From Lentzea cavernae (lineage in GTDB: Bacteria; Actinomycetota; Actinomycetes; Mycobacteriales; Pseudonocardiaceae): a stretch of DNA of 64,000 nt. The first letter of the stretch is position 1; every line of letters starts with the position of its first letter. Of this stretch, positions 42,331 through 50,739 are shown one piece after another. Below the pieces are notes generated by a model. The model had not been told where the DNA came from and did not search any database. It saw nothing but the letters and a program-made list of their open reading frames with translations. The translations under genes were made by a program, and so were the position numbers. The DNA lies in the NCBI RefSeq assembly GCF_014653695.1, contig NZ_BNAR01000005.1, positions 124,001 through 188,000 of the forward strand, read 5' to 3'.

Positions 42331-42561
42331 TCAGACCACAGCCACCTGACGTATTTCCACGACGCACGCCGGGAGGACGATGCGCTTCACCCGCTGCACC
42401 GCCTCCTCGTGGTCGCGGACGTCGATCAGCCAGTACCCCGACACCCCGCACGCGCCGGGGACGAGGTCTCCGGCGTCGAGCAGGACCCCCGCGCACCGCA
42501 GCGCGTCCCCGTGCAGCGCCGCCAACGGTCTCGTGCTCCTGACGAACACCATGAACCGCAC
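42331..42561 (-). CDS. Shortened YCII-like partner of ECF42
   Basis: 76 aa from GTG 42561, with GAGGAGG four bases upstream. The start (RFMVFVRST) and the end (YWLIDVRDHEEAVQRVKRI, VEIRQV) match YCII/DGPF proteins of about 120 aa, but the middle, including the DGPF motif, is missing. No frameshift is visible, so this is an in-frame internal deletion or a divergent short form. Compare the complete copy at 32073-32492. Confidence 0.75.
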   Translation of the reverse strand: MRFMVFVRSTRPLAALHGDALRCAGVLLDAGDLVPGACGVSGYWLIDVRDHEEAVQRVKRIVLPACVVEIRQVAVV

Positions 42562-42625
42562 CGGACCTCCTCGTTCGCCCTCTCACGGGGACGTCGAACG
42601 AGGAGGTCCGGAATCGACGCGGTGA

Positions 42626-43462
42626 TCAGCCGCGGAAGTCCGCCACGTGGTCGAGGGCCCACCGCGCGAACGTCCGGTACGGCCTGCCGGTGAGGTTCTC
42701 GTAGTCCGGTGACACGACGAACTCGTAGTCGGCGAAGTCGTCCGGGTCGCCACCCTCGTACCCGGCGATGCCGAGGACGTACCGCGCGATCTCCTCCGGC
42801 CAGCCGACGCTCATGCAGTAGGCGAGCGCCTCCTCCGTGGTGACGTCCTGGAACGTGAGCGTGCGGCCGATCGCGGCGCCGATGTCGCGGGCCATGTCCC
42901 GCTGGGTGAGCTGCGGCGGCCCGGACAGGTCGTAGGCCTTGCCGGCGTGGCCGTCCTCCTGCAGCACCTTGATCGCCACGTCGGCGATGTCGGCCTCGTG
43001 GATCGGCTGCCCCAGCGCGTCCGGTTCGGGGTGCACGATCGTGCCGTCCTCGCGGATCGACGGACCCCAGAGGTCGATCTTGTTGACCGCGAACTCGCCC
43101 GGCCGCAGGTGGGTCCACTCGACGCCGGACGCCTCGACGGCCTGCTCGACGGGCAGGTGGTGGGTCTTGTCGTAGCCGTAGGTCACCGCGCCCGAGGACA
43201 GCGTGACGATCCTGCGCACGCCGGCCCGCACCGCGCGGTCGACCACGTCCTGCGCGGTCGGCGGGTGCACGAACAGGTAGAGCTTCTCCACGCCGTCGAA
43301 CGGGATGCTGTCCGGGTCGTCGAGGTCGGCGCGCACCACCTCGACGTCCGGCGGGAAGTCCGCCTTGGCCGGGTCGCGGGTGATGGCCCGGACGTGGCCG
43401 GCCAGTCCTCGGACGACCAGCCGGCCGACGTTGCCCGTCGCGCCGGTGACCAGCGTCGTCAT
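42626..43462 (-). CDS. NmrA-like NAD(P)-binding protein
   Basis: 278 aa from ATG 43462; ATGA overlaps the TetR stop. Rossmann start LVTGATGNVGRLVVRGL, then VVRADLDDPDSI and LSSGAVTYGYDK, which lacks a typical catalytic Tyr-x-x-x-Lys pair as in NmrA/quinone-sensing proteins. Probably an atypical SDR redox enzyme or sensor, co-expressed with its TetR repressor. Confidence 0.9.
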   Translation of the reverse strand: MTTLVTGATGNVGRLVVRGLAGHVRAITRDPAKADFPPDVEVVRADLDDPDSIPFDGVEKLYLFVHPPTAQDVVDRAVRAGVRRIVTLSSGAVTYGYDKTHHLPVEQAVEASGVEWTHLRPGEFAVNKIDLWGPSIREDGTIVHPEPDALGQPIHEADIADVAIKVLQEDGHAGKAYDLSGPPQLTQRDMARDIGAAIGRTLTFQDVTTEEALAYCMSVGWPEEIARYVLGIAGYEGGDPDDFADYEFVVSPDYENLTGRPYRTFARWALDHVADFRG

Positions 43463-44214
43463 CGCATGCCCCCTTCGATGCCGTCGAGCAGTTTGTCGAG
43501 CCCGTAGTCGAACGAGCTGGTGATGGTGTCCGCGAGCGTGCCCTCGGTGTCGTAGGCGCCGGCGTTCCACAGCGCCGTCATCGCCGGGTAGCGCTCGACG
43601 TCGAAGTAGTCGTCCCAGAACACCTGCCGCGCGCCCCACCACGAGTCGCCGGACTCGCCGGTCGTGGCCGCGAGCTGCTGGTCGTCGACCTCGGAGGCCG
43701 CCGCGCCGTGCACGAACCCCTCGACGGCGACGTGCGCGACGGTCACCTGCCTCGGTTCCAGCCCGGAGTCGGCGAGCGCGGCCAGCACGAACTCCTGGCC
43801 GTCCATCAGCCCCGGTCCGAGTGGCGGCCGCACCATCGACACGTCCCGCATCCACGGATGTGCCTGGTAGACCGCTCGCGTGCGGTCGGCGTAGTGCTTG
43901 ACGCGCTCACGCCAGCCGCCCTCGGGCGTGAGGTCGCGCTCCTGCAGCACCGTGTCGGCCATGAGGTCGATCAGTTCGGCTTTGCCGGGCACGTGCGTGT
44001 AGAGCGACATCGTGCCGACGCCCAGTTCCTGCGCGACGCGGGCCATCGACATCGCGCCGAGCCCTTCGCGGTCGGCCACCGCGACCGCCGCGGTGACGAT
44101 CTGGTCGACGCTCACCTTGGGCTTCCTGCCGACCGGCTTCGGCTCCGGCGGTCTGCGCCAGAGCAGCGCGAGCGTCCTGGCCGGGTCTCCCCCGCCACTG
44201 CGTTCGGCGGCCAT
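43459..44214 (-). CDS. TetR-family regulator (TetR_C-type), paralogue 1
   Basis: 251 aa from ATG 44214; the ORF continues to 44250 but that would run through the operator. N-terminal segment GDPARTLALLWRR, HTH LGAMSMARVAQELGVGTMSLYTHVPGKAELIDLM, and a TetR_C ligand domain. Strongly similar in its N-terminal 90 residues to the TetR at 59264-60016, and both have CCGTA-N5-TACGG sites upstream. It is coupled by ATGA to the NmrA-like gene. Confidence 0.93.
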   Translation of the reverse strand: MAAERSGGGDPARTLALLWRRPPEPKPVGRKPKVSVDQIVTAAVAVADREGLGAMSMARVAQELGVGTMSLYTHVPGKAELIDLMADTVLQERDLTPEGGWRERVKHYADRTRAVYQAHPWMRDVSMVRPPLGPGLMDGQEFVLAALADSGLEPRQVTVAHVAVEGFVHGAAASEVDDQQLAATTGESGDSWWGARQVFWDDYFDVERYPAMTALWNAGAYDTEGTLADTITSSFDYGLDKLLDGIEGGMR

Positions 44215-44226
44215 CCGTCCACCCCA

Positions 44227-44267
44227 TTTCCGTAGGCCATACGGAAACAATACCGTATGTCGTACGG
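44227..44267. promoter_or_regulatory. Two TetR operators with CCGTA-N5-TACGG core
   Basis: TTTCCGTA (44227-44234) and TACGGAAA (44240-44247) form a 21-bp inverted repeat; a second core CCGTA-TGTCG-TACGG lies at 44253-44267. Same half-site spacing as the site at 59228-59248 beside the paralogous TetR. Confidence 0.75.
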
Positions 44268-44323
44268 AAATGGGTGCCAGGTCAGGACGGTCTTCCCCGG
44301 GTTCGTCTTGCCGTCGGCAAAGC

Positions 44324-44358
44324 GGAAACGCCGCCCCGAAGATCGGAACGGCGTTTCC
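44324..44358. terminator. Terminator-like hairpin
   Basis: GGAAACGCCG (44324-44333) and CGGCGTTTCC (44349-44358) form a perfect 10-bp stem with a 15-base loop, 19 bp beyond the stop of the minus-strand 73-aa gene. Likely ends that transcript. Confidence 0.6.
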
Positions 44359-44377
44359 TGTGGTGGGAGCTCGGGTT

Positions 44378-44599
44378 TCAGGCTGCCAGGTCGGCGCGGG
44401 CCGGTTCCAGCAGCAGTTGCGCGACCTTCAGCTGACGGGCCACGGCACGCAGGTCCTCCACGATCTCGGCGACGTCGCGGCCCAGGTCGTCCTCGGCGCG
44501 CGCGGCCAGATTCGTGGCCTGGGCGCCCAGCCCGGCGCTGGTCCGCCGGATCTCGTCGAGGGCGGTGCGCAGTTCGCCGACGGTCAGCGGGGTGCTCAT
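44378..44599 (-). CDS. Small helical protein
   Basis: 73 aa. All-helical, amphipathic composition (GELRTALDEIRRTSAGLGAQATNLAARAEDDLGRD when read through), no Cys, no membrane segment. Coupled by ATGA to the preceding stress-protein gene. Possibly a small coiled-coil partner; family not recognised. Confidence 0.7.
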   Translation of the reverse strand: MSTPLTVGELRTALDEIRRTSAGLGAQATNLAARAEDDLGRDVAEIVEDLRAVARQLKVAQLLLEPARADLAA

Positions 44600-45105
44600 G
44601 CGCGCCAGGCCAGCGCCGTCAGCATCTCCTTGCCGCGTTCGGCGCTGCGCGGGTGGCTGAGCACGTCGTAGCGTCCGGCCACGAGCTGGGTCGTCGAGGC
44701 GAAGTCGCGGCGGCCGCGGGTGGCGGCGTAGCGCGTGGCGGCGCTGGCCAGTCCGAAGACCGTACCGACGACCAGGCCCGTGACGATCGGGGCGAGTGCG
44801 CCGCCGGTCGAGAACAGGCCGAGCAGCAGACCGACGAACAGACCGAACCAGGCACCCGACGCGGCACCCGCGCCGAGGACGCGGCCCCAGGTCAGACGGC
44901 CGGTGACGCGTTCGACGATCATCGGCTCGACGCCGACGATGGTGACGTCCGCGACCGGGAAGTCGTTGTCCGCCAGGTGGTCCACGGCCCGCTGCGCCTC
45001 TTCGTAGGTCCCGTAGGAACCGATGGGCCAGCCGGTGGGCGGGGTGGGCAGTGCGTTGACGCCCGTGGAATTCGCTCCCGTGGCGAACGGAGTCGCGGTG
45101 GTCAT
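44596..45105 (-). CDS. General stress protein 17M (YflT)-like membrane protein
   Basis: 169 aa from ATG 45105, with GGAGGT seven bases upstream. N-terminal YflT-type domain (GSYGTYEEAQRAVDHLADNDFPVADVTIVGVE), then two hydrophobic helices (WFGLFVGLLLGLFS, IVTGLVVGTVFGLAS), then a basic cytosolic tail. Common stress-linked protein of actinobacteria; molecular role unknown. The 73-aa helical protein is co-translated. Confidence 0.8.
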   Translation of the reverse strand: MTTATPFATGANSTGVNALPTPPTGWPIGSYGTYEEAQRAVDHLADNDFPVADVTIVGVEPMIVERVTGRLTWGRVLGAGAASGAWFGLFVGLLLGLFSTGGALAPIVTGLVVGTVFGLASAATRYAATRGRRDFASTTQLVAGRYDVLSHPRSAERGKEMLTALAWRA

Positions 45106-45142
45106 TTCCAACACCTCCGAATTGCGATCCCTACACCCGGTA

Positions 45143-45919
45143 CTACGAACGGGCCCCCGATTCTGTTCCCAAAGTTGAGCTGATGTGACTCAGCTCCCTG
45201 TCGGTAAGCGTGATGTCCAGCGATTCCAGTGTTTTCCCGAGGTCTTCCACCTGAGAATTCTCAGGTTTCTCCCCGGCGTGCTCGACGGTGAACTCCGTGC
45301 CCACCAATCGGCGGCTCAATCCCGGTTCGAGCCGCATGACGACGAGCTGGCGACTGAACGGCGAACGCTCGTGCGTGGCGACGTAGTAGTTCGCGGCCGC
45401 GTAGTCGACGGGCCGCTGTTCGATGCCGGTCTCGAACGCGTGCCGCAGCTCCCAGCCCTCGGCGCCCTGCTTCTCCAGCACCCAGCGGCCGCCCTCGCGG
45501 CGCAGGCGGTGCGGCCAGCCGGCCTGGTCCACGACCGCGCCGTCGGCGAGCGGCATCGGGTGCAGCATCCCGGCGCCGAACCCGACGTCGACGAGCTGGT
45601 CGTCCACGATGGAGATGAAGTGCGTGCGCGGGCCGGTCATCACGCGGCTCATCTGCCTGCTGACGGTGTGGCCCAGACGTTCCAGCACGGCCGTGAACAG
45701 CAGTTGGTGCTCGTAGCAATAGCCGCCGCGCCGACGTCCCAGCATCTTGTCCTGAATGTCGCCGAGATCGAGCGACGGCACATGGCCGAGCATCACGTCG
45801 ATGTTCTCGAACGGAATAGCGCGCACATGCGCTTCGTGCAACTCGGTCAGCGAACTCGACGCCGACGCCCCCGTGCGCGCGAAGTACGCGCCCAAATCAA
45901 CCGATTCCGTCTGCCACAT
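45143..45919 (-). CDS. Arylamine N-acetyltransferase
   Basis: 258 aa from ATG 45919. Catalytic triad C68 in RGGYCYEHQ, H100 in RTHFISIV and D111 in LVDVGFG. Transfers acetyl from acetyl-CoA to arylamines or hydrazines, or acts in amide synthesis. The usual Asn after YEH is Gln here. Divergent from an XRE regulator gene across 65 bp, which may control it. Confidence 0.93.
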   Translation of the reverse strand: MWQTESVDLGAYFARTGASASSSLTELHEAHVRAIPFENIDVMLGHVPSLDLGDIQDKMLGRRRGGYCYEHQLLFTAVLERLGHTVSRQMSRVMTGPRTHFISIVDDQLVDVGFGAGMLHPMPLADGAVVDQAGWPHRLRREGGRWVLEKQGAEGWELRHAFETGIEQRPVDYAAANYYVATHERSPFSRQLVVMRLEPGLSRRLVGTEFTVEHAGEKPENSQVEDLGKTLESLDITLTDRELSHISSTLGTESGARS

Positions 45920-45984
45920 GGCATTCCCCCGACACTGGACCAACGACTTCTGAGCTCAGGCCATGCTCGTCTAGTGTCGGGCTC

Positions 45985-46845
45985 ATGACCAGCAACCTCC
46001 ACGACGAGGTGCGCGACTTCCTCACCTCACGCCGTGCGAGAACGACCCCGGACGACGTGGGTCTGCTCCACGCGGGCAGCCGGCGCGTACCGGGGTTGCG
46101 CCGGGAAGAGGTCGCGGCCTTGGCGGGGGTCAGCGTCGAGTACTACAAGCGCCTCGAACGCGGCAACCTCCGAGGGGTGTCCGACAGCGTCCTCGACGCG
46201 CTGGCCCGGGCCCTGCGGCTCGACGAGGCCGAGCGCACGCACCTGCGCAACTTCGCCCGCGCGGCCGGCCGCTCGTCCGCCGAGCGCGACCAGCCGGTGG
46301 TCCGGACCGTCCGCCCGGCCCTGGTGCGGCTGCTGGAATCGATGACCGGCACCGCGGCCGGCGTTCTGAACGACCGCCTGGACGTGCTGGCGGCCAATTC
46401 CCTCGGCCGGGCGCTGTACTCCGACGTCTTCGGCGATCCCGCCCGGTCGAACCTGGCCCGGTACACCTTCCTCGACTCCCGCAGCACGCGTTTCTACCCG
46501 CGCTGGGAGGCGATGGCCGACGAAACGGTCGCGATCCTGCGCACCGCGGTGAGCAAGAACCCCGACGACCGCGAACTCGGCGAACTCACCGCCGAACTCT
46601 CGGCGAGCAGTGAGCACTTCCGGACGAGGTGGGCGGCGCACGACGTCCGGTTCCACCGGACCGGTGTGAAGGACCTGCACCACCCCGTGGTCGGCGACCT
46701 CGTGCTGTCCTACGAGGCGATGGACCTGCCCTCGGACCCCGGCCTGACCCTGCTGGCCTACACCGCCGAGGCCGGGTCGAGGGCGGAGGACTCCCTGCGG
46801 ATGCTGGGCAGCCACGCCGCGAAGGCCGCCCACGAGGGCCGGTGA
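45985..46845 (+). CDS. XRE-family regulator with MmyB-like ligand domain
   Basis: 286 aa. HTH LRREEVAALAGVSVEYYKRLERGNLRGVSDSVLDALARAL, then the MmyB-type domain (LDVLAANSLGRALYSDVF, RFYPRWEAMADETVAILR, HPVVGDLVLSYEAMDL). Such proteins often regulate an adjacent oxidoreductase; candidates are the SDR gene directly convergent downstream and the divergent N-acetyltransferase gene. Confidence 0.93.
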   Translation: MTSNLHDEVRDFLTSRRARTTPDDVGLLHAGSRRVPGLRREEVAALAGVSVEYYKRLERGNLRGVSDSVLDALARALRLDEAERTHLRNFARAAGRSSAERDQPVVRTVRPALVRLLESMTGTAAGVLNDRLDVLAANSLGRALYSDVFGDPARSNLARYTFLDSRSTRFYPRWEAMADETVAILRTAVSKNPDDRELGELTAELSASSEHFRTRWAAHDVRFHRTGVKDLHHPVVGDLVLSYEAMDLPSDPGLTLLAYTAEAGSRAEDSLRMLGSHAAKAAHEGR

Positions 46846-47676
46846 CTACCTCTGCAGCGAGAACTGCGTCTCGATGGCCGTGAAGAAGGACGCGTCGTCG
46901 CTCGCGCGGCGCAGGCCGAGCAGCTGCACGGCGTCCGGACCGGCCTCGTAGCGCAGCTGCGCGGTGCCGTCGGTCGCGGCGGTGTGCACGACCTCCGCGA
47001 CCAGTTCGGGTGCCGATCCGCTCTCGACCAGGGGACCGAGCACACCGAGGACCTTCTGCACCAGCGGCTGGTACTCGGTGAGCTCCTCGTCGTTGGTGAA
47101 GGCCAGGGACCGGCCGCCGAAGTCGGTCTTCATGCCGCCGGGCTCGACGACCTTGACCGCGACACCGATCTCGGCCAGTTCGTACCTCAACGCCTCGGAA
47201 AGCCCTTCCACGGCGAACTTCGCCCCGTGGTAGAGCGATCCGAGCGGGAAGGCCATCCGCCCGCCGATCGACGACACATTCACCACGACACCGGAGCGGT
47301 TCGCGCGGAAGTGCGGCAGCAGTGCCTGCGTCGTGGCCAGCAGCCCGAACACGTTCACGTCGAACTGGCGGCGGATCTCCTCCGGTGACGTCGCCTCGAG
47401 CGGTCCGTACGCGCCGTAGCCGGCGTTGTTCACGAGCACGTCGATGCGCCCGAACCGCTCGAGGCCGGCGTCGACGGCCGACCGGATCGAGTCGGCGTCC
47501 TGCACGTCCAGCCGGGTGAGCAGGACGCGGTCGGACGCCGTGAGCCCGGATGCGCGTTCGGGGCTGCGCATGGTCGCGACGACGTTCCAGCCCTGCGCGT
47601 GGAAGTGCTCCGCGGTGGCGCGGCCGAGTCCGCTCGAGGCGCCGGTGATCAGGACGGTCTTGGTGGTGTTGTTCAT
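46846..47676 (-). CDS. Short-chain dehydrogenase/reductase
   Basis: 276 aa. TGASSGLG at 11-18, NNAGYGAYG, the catalytic Ser in VVNVSSIGG and YHGAK (Tyr/Lys). Classical SDR. Its stop abuts the MmyB-type regulator gene on the other strand with no gap, the arrangement commonly seen for regulator and target SDR. Confidence 0.94.
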   Translation of the reverse strand: MNNTTKTVLITGASSGLGRATAEHFHAQGWNVVATMRSPERASGLTASDRVLLTRLDVQDADSIRSAVDAGLERFGRIDVLVNNAGYGAYGPLEATSPEEIRRQFDVNVFGLLATTQALLPHFRANRSGVVVNVSSIGGRMAFPLGSLYHGAKFAVEGLSEALRYELAEIGVAVKVVEPGGMKTDFGGRSLAFTNDEELTEYQPLVQKVLGVLGPLVESGSAPELVAEVVHTAATDGTAQLRYEAGPDAVQLLGLRRASDDASFFTAIETQFSLQR

Positions 47677-47722
47677 GAGAACCAGTCAAGCCGCCGGCGC
47701 GCGGATGAGGGAGACACTGCCA

Positions 47723-48208
47723 TTACACCCCAGCGGCCAGGCGCCACTCCTCGTGCGTCAGGGCGTACTCGACCTCTCCGTGCTCCGCTCCGGGCAGCGG
47801 ATCGGGGAACTCGACGTGGAAGGTGCGGACGTACCGCAGCCCGCACTTCTCCATCACCCGCCGCGATCCGGCGTTGACGGCCATGGTCGTGGCCACGACA
47901 CGCCGCACGCCACCGCTGGTGAACCCGCGTTCGATCAGCGCCTTCGCGCCCTCGGTGGCGTAGCCGAGGCCCCAGAACGCGCGGTGCAGCCGGTAGCCGA
48001 GCTCGACCTCGCCGGTCCCCCCGAACTCGAACCAGCCGACGAACCGGCCCGTCGCGTTCTCGTGCGCCGCGTGGAAGCCGTCGCCGAGGTAGTCCTCGAC
48101 CGGGGCGGGGTCGAGGAACCGCATGACCTCGGGATCGGCGTGCAGGTGGCGCAACGAGTCCACATCGGACGGCTCGACGGGGCGCAGCGTTAGGTGTTCG
48201 GTCCTCAC
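47723..48208 (-). CDS. GNAT-family N-acetyltransferase (RimJ/RimL type)
   Basis: 161 aa from GTG 48208. LTLRPVEPSDVDSLRHLHADPEVMRFL, the acetyl-CoA loop region WGLGYATEGAKALIERGF and NAGSRRVMEKCGLRYVRTF. Acetylates an amino group on a protein or small molecule; no substrate can be assigned. Confidence 0.92.
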   Translation of the reverse strand: MRTEHLTLRPVEPSDVDSLRHLHADPEVMRFLDPAPVEDYLGDGFHAAHENATGRFVGWFEFGGTGEVELGYRLHRAFWGLGYATEGAKALIERGFTSGGVRRVVATTMAVNAGSRRVMEKCGLRYVRTFHVEFPDPLPGAEHGEVEYALTHEEWRLAAGV

Positions 48209-48284
48209 GGACGAATCGTGGCCTGGCTGTCCACCGCTTTACCGGCCTTCAGCGCCGCTCACCCCGCCGTACCGATCGATCCGC

Positions 48285-49526
48285 CTAGGGGGTGGGCGTG
48301 ATCGTTTCCAGGACCGCTCCCCCGGCGTCGCGCACCACGACCTGGGCGCCCGGGCGCGCGTCGGTGAACGGGGCGGCGAGCACGAAGGTGCCGTTGCCGA
48401 TCACGGCGGGCACGTCGGCGGAGCCCGGCGCGGTGTAGGTGATGGACGCGACGCGCGGGTCGAAGAGCACACCGGCCGCGGCGCTGCCCGTGCTGGCGGA
48501 ACCACCGCCCTCCAGCGGCACGAAGTCGTAGGCCGAACGGATCGACCCCACGGTCGCGCCGTTCACGATCTCCATCCCGTCGGGGTCGCGCAGGTCGTAG
48601 ACGAAACCGCGTCGCCCACCGCCGTCGTCGAGGCAGTAGACCATCAGGTCGCCGAACCGGCCGAGCACGATCGTGCTGGTGGCGCTGACCTTGGCGGTGA
48701 CCCCGTGCGCGAACTGGTCCGGGTCCGGGATCGGGCGGCCGGCCTGGCAGGTGGCCAGCCCTCGCGCCTCCGGGGTGCTGCGGTCCGCGGGCGGCAGCGG
48801 GCGGTCGGCCACGGACGGCGTCGGCTTCGGCACGCCGCGCACGGTGAACTCCTCGCCGTTGACCAGGGCCTTCGTGCCGGTCTCGGCTTTGAGGTACCCG
48901 CTGGGAGCGAGGAAGAGGCCGTCGACCAGCGCGGGTGAGGTGTTGTTCCACCCCGGTTCGTAGATCCGCGACAGGCTCAGGAACTTCACGTCCGGCGAGA
49001 CCAGGCCCGCCATGGTGCCGTTGGGCGTGGTGAACAGGACCTCCACCTTGCGCCGCCCGGCCTCGACCACGGCCGGGTCCGGGGCGGAGATCGTCGTGGT
49101 GGTGGCGGTGTTCGCGCAGAAGAACACTCCGGCCTCGACGCGGAACGCCGTCAGCACCACGCCGTCCTTGCGGCTGGTCGCGATCGGCTGCCACTGGCCC
49201 GCGGGCGGGTGCTCCTTCGCGGCCGCGGTGCAGCGGGCCAGTGCGTCGGGTGCGACCGTGCCCTTCTCGACGTGGTTGACCACGGCGCGGTCCTTGCCGA
49301 CGAACTCGCCGTTGTGCTGCATGGGCGGTGCGGCGGGGTCGGCGTTGCCGCCGTAGAGGACCTGGCCCGCGAAGACGGCTCCGGCGGCGAGCGCGCTGAC
49401 GCCGGCGGCGATCAGGAGCGGCCGGCCGTTGCGGGCGGCGGGGCGCATGCCCTCGCTCAGGCGCTGCCGGGCGCGCATGCGGACGTCGTCGGGCAGGGTG
49501 CGGTGTTCGGGCATGTGGTCGATCAC
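48285..49526 (-). CDS. Single-pass membrane protein coupled to ECF sigma factor
   Basis: 413 aa from GTG 49526, whose GTGA overlaps the sigma-factor stop. A cytosolic N-terminus of about 35 residues (PDDVRMRARQRLSEGM), one membrane helix (LLIAAGVSALAAGAVFAGQVL), then about 350 extracytoplasmic residues, beta-rich and with several cysteines. The position and topology fit an anti-sigma factor, but no zinc-binding HxxxCxxC motif is visible in the cytosolic part. Extracytoplasmic domain unrecognised. Confidence 0.8.
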   Translation of the reverse strand: MIDHMPEHRTLPDDVRMRARQRLSEGMRPAARNGRPLLIAAGVSALAAGAVFAGQVLYGGNADPAAPPMQHNGEFVGKDRAVVNHVEKGTVAPDALARCTAAAKEHPPAGQWQPIATSRKDGVVLTAFRVEAGVFFCANTATTTTISAPDPAVVEAGRRKVEVLFTTPNGTMAGLVSPDVKFLSLSRIYEPGWNNTSPALVDGLFLAPSGYLKAETGTKALVNGEEFTVRGVPKPTPSVADRPLPPADRSTPEARGLATCQAGRPIPDPDQFAHGVTAKVSATSTIVLGRFGDLMVYCLDDGGGRRGFVYDLRDPDGMEIVNGATVGSIRSAYDFVPLEGGGSASTGSAAAGVLFDPRVASITYTAPGSADVPAVIGNGTFVLAAPFTDARPGAQVVVRDAGGAVLETITPTP

Positions 49527-50101
49527 GGGGTGTCCTCGGGGGTCAGGTCGCGCAACCGGGCGCGGGTGCGGGAGACGCGGGCTCGCACGCTCGACTCGGT
49601 GATGCCGAGGAGCGCGGCGGCGTCGGCGGTGGACATGTCGCCGAGCAGGCAGAGCTGGGCGATCTCGCGTTCGGACGCCGGCAGCGTCGCGATGGCGGCC
49701 ACCACCGCGGCCAGTCTGCGCTGGGCGTCGGCGCGGGCGGCGACCTCGTCGGCGTGGTCGCGTTCGTCCTGCGGCGTCAGCCTGGTGACCAGCCGCAGCG
49801 CTCTGCGCGAGGCCCGCCACTCGGTGCGGGCGCGGTTCGCGGTCACCGTGTAGAGCCACGGCAGCGCCGACTCCCGCACCAGCTGGGCGTCTCCGCGTTT
49901 GCGCCACGCGGTCAGGAACGTCGCGGAGAGCAGGTCCTCCGCCTGCGACCACGAGGCCGTCAGCCGGTAGGCGTAGTTCCAGACCGCTTCGGCGTGGCGT
50001 TCGAACAGCTCGGTGAACGCGGCGTGGTCGCCTTGCGCGATCCGCTCCCAGAGCAGCGTGTCGGGCGGCCCGACGTTCGCGCGCTCGGTCGTCTCAGTCA
50101 T
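49523..50101 (-). CDS. ECF-family RNA polymerase sigma factor
   Basis: 192 aa from ATG 50101 (GTG 50104 adjacent). Region 2 FTELFERHAEAVWNYAYRLTASWSQAEDLLSATFLTAW and region 4 LPASEREIAQLCLLGDMSTADAAALLGITESSVRARVSRTR. SigE/SigK-like. Coupled by GTGA to the membrane protein, which is probably its regulator. Confidence 0.93.
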   Translation of the reverse strand: MTETTERANVGPPDTLLWERIAQGDHAAFTELFERHAEAVWNYAYRLTASWSQAEDLLSATFLTAWRKRGDAQLVRESALPWLYTVTANRARTEWRASRRALRLVTRLTPQDERDHADEVAARADAQRRLAAVVAAIATLPASEREIAQLCLLGDMSTADAAALLGITESSVRARVSRTRARLRDLTPEDTP

Positions 50102-50267
50102 CACACTCCGCTTGGGGCCGGCATGCCCCGGTGTGCTGCGTGACGGCCGTCACCCCGGTGGCGTGACCAGCCACCTCCAGCCGGCCGGGTCGCCGTCAAC
50201 GTGACGGCCCGCACGACAGGCGGCCCCTCATTCCAGGCGTGCGGGACACCGATGGCAAGATCTCCGC

Positions 50268-50540
50268 GTGCCGATCGAGCAGCAGCAGCCCGGCAATGTC
50301 GAGGCCGAGACCCAGGTGTTCGCGAAGATCCCGCCCCAGCAACTGGACCCGGCGACCATCCCCGGTGTCGCTCCGGTGACGCCGCCTCCCGCGGCGGTCA
50401 GTCCACCGGCGGTCACCCCGGCGGCCCCGAAGACGGCGGCTCCGAAGACGGCCACCGCGGCGGCCGCACGCGAACCGAAGTCGTTGACCCGGCGGTTGGC
50501 CCGCCGGATCCTCGGCCCGACCTTGATGACGAAGAAATAG
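50268..50540 (+). CDS. Small Pro/Ala/Thr-rich protein with basic C-terminus
   Basis: 90 aa from GTG 50268. Residues 1-22 are polar and Gln-rich (EQQQPGNVEAETQVFAKIPP). The middle is a low-complexity Pro/Ala/Val/Thr stretch, and the end is strongly basic (SLTRRLARRILGPTLMTKK). No signal peptide. It stops six bases before the convergent 58-aa Cys-rich gene. Not a recognised family; possibilities are a small nucleic-acid- or membrane-binding peptide or a peptide precursor. Confidence 0.55.
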   Translation: MPIEQQQPGNVEAETQVFAKIPPQQLDPATIPGVAPVTPPPAAVSPPAVTPAAPKTAAPKTATAAAAREPKSLTRRLARRILGPTLMTKK

Positions 50541-50546
50541 GCCCAG

Positions 50547-50723
50547 CTAGCGGTCGGGCACCTGCCCCAGGCCTCCGCAGACCCGGCAGGCGGTCCGGTC
50601 CTCGTTGAGCCCAGAACCAAGGCAACGGCTGCACTCCTTCACAAAAGAACAGTGTCCGCCTCTACTCCAAGTGGGGGCAGCCGCCAAGCAGGGACCCTCC
50701 TGGCAATAATGGGTGACCCCCAC
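50547..50723 (-). CDS. 58-aa Cys-rich protein with two CxxCxGxG-like knuckles
   Basis: GTG 50723 to TAG 50547, in a frame closed by a TGA just upstream. The N-terminal part has HYCQEGPCLAAAPTWSRGGH followed by a Cys, and the C-terminal part ECSRCLGSG and CRVCGGLGQVPDR, two zinc knuckles of the DnaJ central-domain pattern. Seven cysteines in 58 residues and no J-domain. Sixteen bases downstream of another Cys-rich gene on the same strand, so probably one transcript. Function unknown; a zinc-binding chaperone-like or redox peptide is a guess. Confidence 0.6.
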   Translation of the reverse strand: MGVTHYCQEGPCLAAAPTWSRGGHCSFVKECSRCLGSGLNEDRTACRVCGGLGQVPDR

Positions 50724-50739
50724 CGTTCACGCTCGGTGA

